Positions 59,377-64,000 of a stretch of DNA of 64,000 nt are shown here, one piece after another. Position numbers and translations under genes: made by a program. This DNA comes from Amycolatopsis alba DSM 44262 (lineage in GTDB: Bacteria > Actinomycetota > Actinomycetes > Mycobacteriales > Pseudonocardiaceae). The notes beneath the pieces are model-generated. The model was given only the letters and a program-made list of their open reading frames with translations. It was not told the origin of the DNA and ran no database searches. The stretch is taken from positions 1,947,021 through 2,011,020 of the forward strand of contig NZ_KB913032.1 of NCBI RefSeq assembly GCF_000384215.1, read 5' to 3'. Within the stretch, counting starts at the first letter, position 1, and the number at the start of each line of letters is the position of its first letter.

Positions 59377-60144
59377 ATGCGTGAAAACACCGGCAGCGTC
59401 GCCCGTGCGATCGCTCTTCTCGCCGGCACCTGTGCCGCGTTCGCGACCTTGGCCGCGGCACCCGCGGCGGCGAGCACCCCGACCGCCCCGGTCTCGCCCG
59501 GTGCCGCGCCGTCGATCATCGGCGGCAGCACCGCGCAGAACCCCGGCTACATCACCCGGTTCAACGGCCACGCCAACGGTTACACGTTCTTCTGCACCAG
59601 CACGCTGATCAGCTCGCGCTGGGTGCTCACCGCCAAGCACTGCCTGTACGACAACAACGGGCAGCGTCTGAAGGACATCGACCTCTACATCGGTTCCAAC
59701 AGCGCTTCCGGTGGCGTGCACGCCAAGGCTTCGGCGACCTACCTGTACTCGGGCGGCGACCTCGCCCTGATCAAACTGAACGCCGACGGTGGAAGCACCT
59801 TCGCGCGGCTCGCGAGCAGCTCTTCCGACGCTCAGGAAGGCGACTCCGCCCGCGTGTACGGCTGGGGCGCGACCCAGGCCGACCACGAAGGCGACCACCA
59901 GTCGAAGGTGCTCAAGCAGGCGACGGTCCGCATCTCCGACACGAACGCCAGGGACAACTACGGCGGTCCGGCGATCGACGCCGACACCCCGAACGGCGCG
60001 GTCGCGGGCGGGGACTCCGGCGGCCCGATGATCGACGACGGCGTCCAGGTCGGCGTGTGCTCGACCAGCGACCGGTCCAGCACCACCAGCTATGGCAGCG
60101 TCGCCGCGGGCCGTGACTGGATCCGCCAGACCAGCGGGGTCTGA
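59377..60144 (+). CDS. Secreted trypsin-like serine protease (S1), protease 2
   Basis: A 255-residue secreted protease. Signal peptide of about 32 residues (ending AAA), pro-region, activation before Ile47 ('IIGGS'). Triad: His88 ('TAKHCLY'), Asp128 ('GGDLALIKL') and Ser214 ('AGGDSGGPMID'). Only three to four cysteines remain, and the Cys normally beside the active Ser is absent. GAGGA precedes the ATG at 59377. Paralogue of protease 1 in function and regulation, but low identity. Terminator after the stop. Confidence 0.9.
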   Translation: MRENTGSVARAIALLAGTCAAFATLAAAPAAASTPTAPVSPGAAPSIIGGSTAQNPGYITRFNGHANGYTFFCTSTLISSRWVLTAKHCLYDNNGQRLKDIDLYIGSNSASGGVHAKASATYLYSGGDLALIKLNADGGSTFARLASSSSDAQEGDSARVYGWGATQADHEGDHQSKVLKQATVRISDTNARDNYGGPAIDADTPNGAVAGGDSGGPMIDDGVQVGVCSTSDRSSTTSYGSVAAGRDWIRQTSGV

Positions 60145-60152
60145 CCGAGACG

Positions 60153-60180
60153 AAGCGGGCCGTCTGACGGCGGCCCGCTT
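60153..60180. terminator. Stem-loop between protease 2 and the small membrane gene
   Basis: AAGCGGGCCG (60153-60162) pairs with CGGCCCGCTT (60171-60180), loop of 8 nt. Convergent genes. Confidence 0.7.
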
Positions 60181-60193
60181 CCCCGGTGACCGG

Positions 60194-60451
60194 CTAGCGC
60201 CGGGCGAGGACGCGCTTGGCCAGCCATCCGGCGTAGACGGCCAGCCCGGCGACTCCGGCCTTCCGGGTGGGGCGGGCCGCGATCGCCAGTCCGATGGCGA
60301 GTTCGGTGGCGCCGTTGCGATAGGTCCAGTTGCGGACGTCGTCGGCGAAGGCCATCTTCGTCACGGGTTCGAAGGCCGCCGGAGCGGCGAAGTGGGCGAG
60401 ACCGGTCGCGGCGATGCCGAGGCCGAGGACCTTGCCGGTACGTGCGGACAT
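60194..60451 (-). CDS. Small hydrophobic protein
   Basis: An 85-residue protein with two or three weak membrane segments ('KVLGLGIAATGLAHFAAP', 'TELAIGLAIAA', 'AGVAGLAVYAGWLAK'). Family not recognised; DoxX-like membrane proteins are similar in pattern. The ATG at 60451 has GGAAGG upstream. It follows the AurF-like gene by 17 bases on the same strand, so is probably its operon partner. Confidence 0.6.
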   Translation of the reverse strand: MSARTGKVLGLGIAATGLAHFAAPAAFEPVTKMAFADDVRNWTYRNGATELAIGLAIAARPTRKAGVAGLAVYAGWLAKRVLARR

Positions 60452-60468
60452 GGAGTTGCCTTCCTTGT

Positions 60469-61359
60469 TCAGTCGAGGACGCCGGCGCGGCGCCAGAGCC
60501 GTCGGCTCGGGCCGCCGATGAGGCCGATTTCGGTGAAGTACTCGACGGCTTTGGCCGCCCACGCCGCCTTGGTCCGGCGCCAGTGCGGGTTCGCGTCGGC
60601 GATTTGACGGGCTTCACGCGGGTCGAGCCCGACGGAGGTGTACGCCTTGGGGTGCAGCAACTCCGACGTCGCGACGTACGCCATCCCGGCGATCGCCCAG
60701 CGGATCAGCTCACGGCCGATCCGGCCGTGCCGGGCCCAGGCGCGGCCCAGTTCGTCCTTGGCGAAGCTGATGTGACGGGCCTCTTCGATGACGTGGATGC
60801 GGGAGATCATCCGGATCATCGGCTGAAGACTGTCGTCGCGCATCATCTCGCGTTGCATGCCGTCGGCCAGCTCTTCGACGTAGATCGCCCCGGCGAACAG
60901 CAGCGCCGGACCGCAGATCGCGCCGAACACCTTGCCCGCCCGGTGCGCCGTGCGGCTCGGCCGCCGGACGACGCCGCCGCTCTTCTCGATCGAGCGGGCG
61001 AACATGGTGCTGTGACGGCATTCGTCGGCGATCTCGGTGAGCGCGTACTGGGCGTTCTGCGTCGTCGGGTCGCTGTTGTACACGTGGCGCACGAGGCCCT
61101 GCATCAGGATCAGCTCGAACCAGATACCCGACGCCGCCGCGGCCGCGGCCTCCTGACGGCTCAGCTCACCGCGCTGGTCTTCGTCGAGCCGGTCCCACAA
61201 CTCGGTGCCGTACAAGGAACACCGTTCCGGCGCCTTGCCGTAGGCGCCGTCGACCAGCGGTGCCAGCCAGTCGACGTCGACGTCCGGGTCGTACGAAAGG
61301 CGCGCGGAGGAGCGCTGCAGGCGTTCGGCGACGCGTTCGCTTTCGGTGTTCGCGGTCAT
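60469..61359 (-). CDS. AurF-like diiron oxygenase
   Basis: A 296-residue helical protein of the diiron AurF (p-aminobenzoate N-oxygenase) family. Metal-binding motifs: 'ALTEIADECRHSTMF' (Glu, Glu/His), 'GAIYVEELADGMQ', and 'IHVIEEARHISFAKDEL' (Glu and His). In Streptomyces AurF oxidises arylamines to nitro compounds. Here the substrate is unknown and there is no biosynthetic cluster, so membership in a broader metal-dependent hydrolase or oxygenase group is possible. Its start overlaps the TetR gene stop by ATGA (61356-61359). Confidence 0.85.
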   Translation of the reverse strand: MTANTESERVAERLQRSSARLSYDPDVDVDWLAPLVDGAYGKAPERCSLYGTELWDRLDEDQRGELSRQEAAAAAASGIWFELILMQGLVRHVYNSDPTTQNAQYALTEIADECRHSTMFARSIEKSGGVVRRPSRTAHRAGKVFGAICGPALLFAGAIYVEELADGMQREMMRDDSLQPMIRMISRIHVIEEARHISFAKDELGRAWARHGRIGRELIRWAIAGMAYVATSELLHPKAYTSVGLDPREARQIADANPHWRRTKAAWAAKAVEYFTEIGLIGGPSRRLWRRAGVLD

Positions 61360-61964
61360 GACGACCTCCTCGGATCGGAACTTCCCAGCGCGCGCAGGGT
61401 GAAGGTGACCAGATGCGGGATCGTGTCCGGGCCGCCGTCCCCGGCAAGGGGGCCGACCAGCGTTTCCGCGCCGGCGCCGACCAGTGCCGCGGCGGTCGCT
61501 TCCGCGTCCTGCGGGGGCAGCAGGCCTCTCGCGACGCCGTCGGCGATGGCCCTGGCGATGACCTCGCGGAACGCGCGGCGGAACACCAGGCGCTCGGCCT
61601 CCACGACGGCGTCGACCGGTTCGGCCAGCAACGCGTACGCCAGCCTCGGCGCCTTCAGCGCTCTGCCCGCGAAGGTCTCGACCACCGCGACCACCCGGTC
61701 CCGGACGTCGCCGTGCGCCGCGGCCGCCTCGACCGCGGAGATCTCACGGGAGACGACCTCGCGGAAGACCTCGACGACCAGGTCCGCCTTGGACGGGAAC
61801 TGCCGGTACACGCTGCCTGTGCCCACACCCGCCCGCGCGGCGACCGCGGCCATGGAGCAGCCCGTGTAGCCGGTCTCGGCCAGCAGGGCGATGGCCGCGG
61901 CCAGGATCTCGCCTCGCTGGGAGTCGAGCCTGGCCTGCGTCTTCTCGGTACGTCGGTACGGCAC
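61356..61964 (-). CDS. TetR-family transcriptional regulator
   Basis: A 202-residue repressor; HTH at about residues 18-60 ('ILAAAIALLAETGYTGCSMAAVAARAGVGTGSVYRQFPSKADL', trimmed: 'AARAGVGTGSVYRQFPSKAD'). The GTG at 61964 starts 'VPYRRTEKTQ' and is preferred since the open frame upstream runs through a 55-nt palindrome. It is followed by the AurF-like gene with ATGA overlap, so both form an operon with the small membrane protein. Ligand unknown. Confidence 0.88.
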   Translation of the reverse strand: MPYRRTEKTQARLDSQRGEILAAAIALLAETGYTGCSMAAVAARAGVGTGSVYRQFPSKADLVVEVFREVVSREISAVEAAAAHGDVRDRVVAVVETFAGRALKAPRLAYALLAEPVDAVVEAERLVFRRAFREVIARAIADGVARGLLPPQDAEATAAALVGAGAETLVGPLAGDGGPDTIPHLVTFTLRALGSSDPRRSS

Positions 61965-62015
61965 GGAAGGAGTGAAGCACGGATTCCGCACTTCAGCAAT
62001 GGGCTCTCGCCGGAA

Positions 62016-62070
62016 GTCCGTGAAGGCCTCCTTGAGGGACTCAGAGTCCCTCAAGGAGGCCTTCACGGAC
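62016..62070. repeat. Hairpin element 8: perfect 55-nt palindrome
   Basis: Arms 62016-62042 and 62044-62070 (27 nt) are exactly complementary around a single A. The arm core AAGGCCTCCTT is that of elements 1 and 5. It lies in a divergent gap between TetR (-) and the ribosome-protection gene (+), not between convergent ends, which makes a terminator role less obvious. Confidence 0.8.
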
Positions 62071-62169
62071 CTGGGCTGCGGTAAGCGCGGGGGGGTAAAT
62101 GGCGTGACTGGTTGGAAGTGCGCTGCTAGCGTCCGGCGCGACCAGGTGTCCCGGAAGAAGGAGAGCGGC

Positions 62170-62280
62170 GTGCGCCGAGCTGTCGAGTTCCCCAGTCGTA
62201 CGGACCTTTCGACAGCCCTGGAGCCGTTCATCCATGGAGTACCTGAACATCGGGATCCTCGCCCATGTCGACGCCGGTAA
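62170..62280 (+). CDS. Putative 36-codon leader ORF
   Basis: A GTG at 62170 has a strong AAGGAG 5-6 nt upstream and runs 36 codons to a stop at 62278-62280, overlapping the first 47 bases of the ribosome-protection gene out of frame. The sequence inside has an inverted repeat, GCTGTCGA (62179-62186) with TCGACAGC (62209-62216), ending 17 nt before the main ATG. Ribosomal-protection genes are often controlled by a translated leader; I infer that here. No homology to known leaders is claimed. Confidence 0.4.
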   Translation: MRRAVEFPSRTDLSTALEPFIHGVPEHRDPRPCRRR

Positions 62281-64000
62281 GACGAGCCTGACGGAGCGCC
62301 TGCTCCATCACACCGGTGCCATCGGCACCCTCGGCCGCGTCGACGCCGGGGACACCCGCACCGACACGATGGAGCTGGAACGCCGTCGCGGCATCACCAT
62401 CCGCTCGGCCGTCGTCGCCTTCCGCATCGGCGACCTGCGCGTCAACCTGATCGACACGCCCGGCCACCCGGACTTCATCGCCGAGGTCGAGCGTGCGCTG
62501 CGGGTGCTCGACGGCGTCGTCCTCGTCGTTTCCGCCGTCGAGGGGGTGCAGGCGCAGACACGGGTGCTCATGCGCGCGCTCGCGCGGCAGCGGATCCCCG
62601 TGCTGATCTTCGTCAACAAGGTCGACAGGGCGGGTGCCCGTCACGACGGCCTCCTCGCCGACCTCACCGAACGACTCGGCGTCGCGTGCGTGCCGATGTC
62701 CGACGTCGACGGCATCGGCACGACGACCGCGATGGTCCGGCCGCGCGACGTCTCACCGTCGGCGGTGCTGGCCGAACAGCTCGCCGAACACAGCGACGCT
62801 TTCCTCACCGCATACCTCGAAGACACGGTGACGACGGAGGACTACCGGGCCGAGGTCGTCCGCCAGACCCGGCTCGGCGTCGTCTCCCCCGTCTTCTTCG
62901 GTTCCGCCCGCAGTGGTGAGGGGATCGCCGAACTGACCTCCGGGGTTCGCGAATTCCTTGCCGGAGCGGGGAAGCCGGCGCTGGACGACCGGTTGCGCGC
63001 CTCGGTGTTCAAGATCGAACGCGGCCGCGCGCACGAGAAGATCGCCTATCTCCGCGTGTTCTCCGGCGAGATCGGCGCGCGGGACCACGTCGAGTTTCAT
63101 CGCCGCGGCCCTGGCGGGACGGTGACCGCGGAGGCGAAAGTGAGCGCGGTGCGCGTCTTCGAACTCGGCGACGGCACCGTCGAGGCCCGCGCGCGGGCCG
63201 GGCAGATCGCCAAGGTCACCGGGCTCAAGGAGATCCGGATCGGCGACGTCGTCGGTGTCCCCGACACCGGCGAGGCCGCCACCCGGTTTCCGCCGCCCGC
63301 CTTGGAAACCGTGGTCAGTCCCGCGCGGCCCGCGGAAACGCCGTCGGTGTTCGCCGCCCTGCAGGAGCTGGCGGAACAGGATCCGCTGATCACCGTCCGG
63401 CAGGACGACGAGACACGGCGGATCTCGGTGCGGCTCTACGGCGAGGTGCAGAAGGAGATCATCGCGGAGACCCTCGCCGCCCAGCACGGCCTCGACGTCG
63501 GGTTCAGTCTCACCCGGCCGGTCTGCGTCGAACGGCCGACCGGCACGGGGCACTCTGTATGGCTCATCACGGAGAAGCGGAATCCGTACTTCGCGACGCT
63601 CGGCCTGCGGGCAGGCCCCGGTACACCGGGCTCCGGGCTGACCTTCGGCCTGGACGTCGAACTCGGCTCTCTCCCGCTCGCCTTCCACAAGGCCATCGAG
63701 GAGACCGTGGACGCGACGCTCCGGCGGGGCCCGGACGGCCGGGAGGTGATCGACTGCGTGGTGACCGTCACCCATACCGGCTACTTCAGCCCGGTCAGCG
63801 CGGCGGGCGACTTCCGCAAGGTCGCCCCGCTCGTCCTGGCGGAAGCGCTCCGGGAGGCCGGGACCGAGGTGCTCGAACCGGTCAGCAACGTCGAGGTGGA
63901 ACTGCCTGCCGACTCGGTGACCGCGGCACTCTCCCGGCTGGTCGAACACGGTGGGACGATCACCGGCTCGACGACGCGCGGTGACCGGGCCGAACTGACC
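62234..64000 (+). CDS. Ribosome-protection GTPase, TetM/OtrA-like (truncated by window end)
   Basis: A translation-factor GTPase; 589 codons lie in the window, of about 640-650 expected. G-domain motifs: 'ILAHVDAGKTSLTERLL' (G1), 'RRGITIRSAV' (G2), 'NLIDTPGHPDF' (G3), 'VFVNKVDRAGA' (G4), 'FGSARSGEG' (G5). It lacks EF-G-specific insertions and follows TetM/OtrA throughout ('GVQAQTRVLMRALARQ', 'VTHTGYFSPV'). It would remove tetracycline-type drugs from the ribosome. ATG at 62234 with a weak GGAG 10 nt upstream. A leader ORF overlaps the start. Self-resistance or intrinsic resistance cannot be separated. Confidence 0.85.
   Translation, partial: MEYLNIGILAHVDAGKTSLTERLLHHTGAIGTLGRVDAGDTRTDTMELERRRGITIRSAVVAFRIGDLRVNLIDTPGHPDFIAEVERALRVLDGVVLVVSAVEGVQAQTRVLMRALARQRIPVLIFVNKVDRAGARHDGLLADLTERLGVACVPMSDVDGIGTTTAMVRPRDVSPSAVLAEQLAEHSDAFLTAYLEDTVTTEDYRAEVVRQTRLGVVSPVFFGSARSGEGIAELTSGVREFLAGAGKPALDDRLRASVFKIERGRAHEKIAYLRVFSGEIGARDHVEFHRRGPGGTVTAEAKVSAVRVFELGDGTVEARARAGQIAKVTGLKEIRIGDVVGVPDTGEAATRFPPPALETVVSPARPAETPSVFAALQELAEQDPLITVRQDDETRRISVRLYGEVQKEIIAETLAAQHGLDVGFSLTRPVCVERPTGTGHSVWLITEKRNPYFATLGLRAGPGTPGSGLTFGLDVELGSLPLAFHKAIEETVDATLRRGPDGREVIDCVVTVTHTGYFSPVSAAGDFRKVAPLVLAEALREAGTEVLEPVSNVEVELPADSVTAALSRLVEHGGTITGSTTRGDRAELT

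Noticed and set aside
62234..64000. Housekeeping elongation factor G
   Set aside because: G-domain motifs are shared, but the N-terminus, the overall spacing and conserved segments follow TetM/OtrA proteins, and there are no ribosomal-protein neighbours.

Overview
The window is high-GC DNA with dense coding, frequent GTG starts, short ATGA/GTGA start-stop overlaps and actinobacterial signatures: crotonyl-CoA carboxylase/reductase with mycobacterial-type methylmalonyl-CoA epimerase, a DivIVA-like coiled-coil protein, SPW-repeat and DUF3224 proteins, an ECF41-type sigma factor and an LAxTG sortase substrate. Gene content and the intergenic hairpin family fit a filamentous actinomycete of the Pseudonocardiaceae, most likely Amycolatopsis (inference; no 16S gene is present). 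It reads as chromosome. No insertion sequence, phage, CRISPR array or large biosynthetic cluster was recognised.

Layout. 1-1369: end of a ribose-type ABC importer (permease tail, binding protein). 1988-8085: LytS-type kinase, LytTR regulator, small membrane protein, SSS symporter, DUF485 protein and ActP-like symporter, a probable carboxylate sensing and uptake unit. 8140-13045: PEP-mutase/ICL-family enzyme with AhpD-like protein, a divergent MocR regulator, a secreted cyclophilin, an unknown protein and two tandem secreted beta/gamma-crystallin-like proteins. 13298-19736: meaB, thiolase, epimerase, TetR, SPW protein, ccr and a polar-growth-type coiled-coil protein. 19842-26754: universal stress protein, class III adenylate cyclase, proA, M50 protease, AlkA-like glycosylase, methyltransferase and M20 amidohydrolase. 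26845-32810: HtrA-like protease without PDZ, DUF3224, HerA-like ATPase, oligoribonuclease, tRNA-His, a lipoprotein, an L,D-transpeptidase and tRNA-Lys. 33110-40662: an envelope group (sortase-anchored SdrD-like protein, membrane protein, beta-helix lipoprotein, DyP peroxidase, LuxR regulator). 40974-53376: glycan-use locus (AraC, DUF5107/TPR protein, GH20, GH36, CUT1 ABC importer, 5'-nucleotidase-like phosphoesterase). 53378-57031: phytanoyl-CoA-dioxygenase-like enzyme with AraC, then an ECF41 sigma factor with two VOC proteins. 57057-60144: HTH regulator and two secreted trypsin-like proteases. 60194-64000: small membrane protein, AurF-like diiron oxygenase, TetR, and a ribosome-protection GTPase that runs off the window.

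The strongest unexplained signals are in non-coding DNA. (1) Eight intergenic hairpin/repeat elements share an arm-loop-arm plan although their sequences fall into several subfamilies. (2) A 34-nt element with a 17-nt palindromic core lies upstream of the HTH regulator and both trypsin-like proteases, suggesting a small protease regulon. (3) Inverted TGTCACA elements between the ECF41 sigma gene and a VOC gene fit facing ECF41 promoters. (4) A leader ORF with its own ribosome binding site overlaps the start of the ribosome-protection gene. (5) At least eight genes have a TANNNT hexamer 6-8 nt before the start codon, suggesting leaderless mRNAs.
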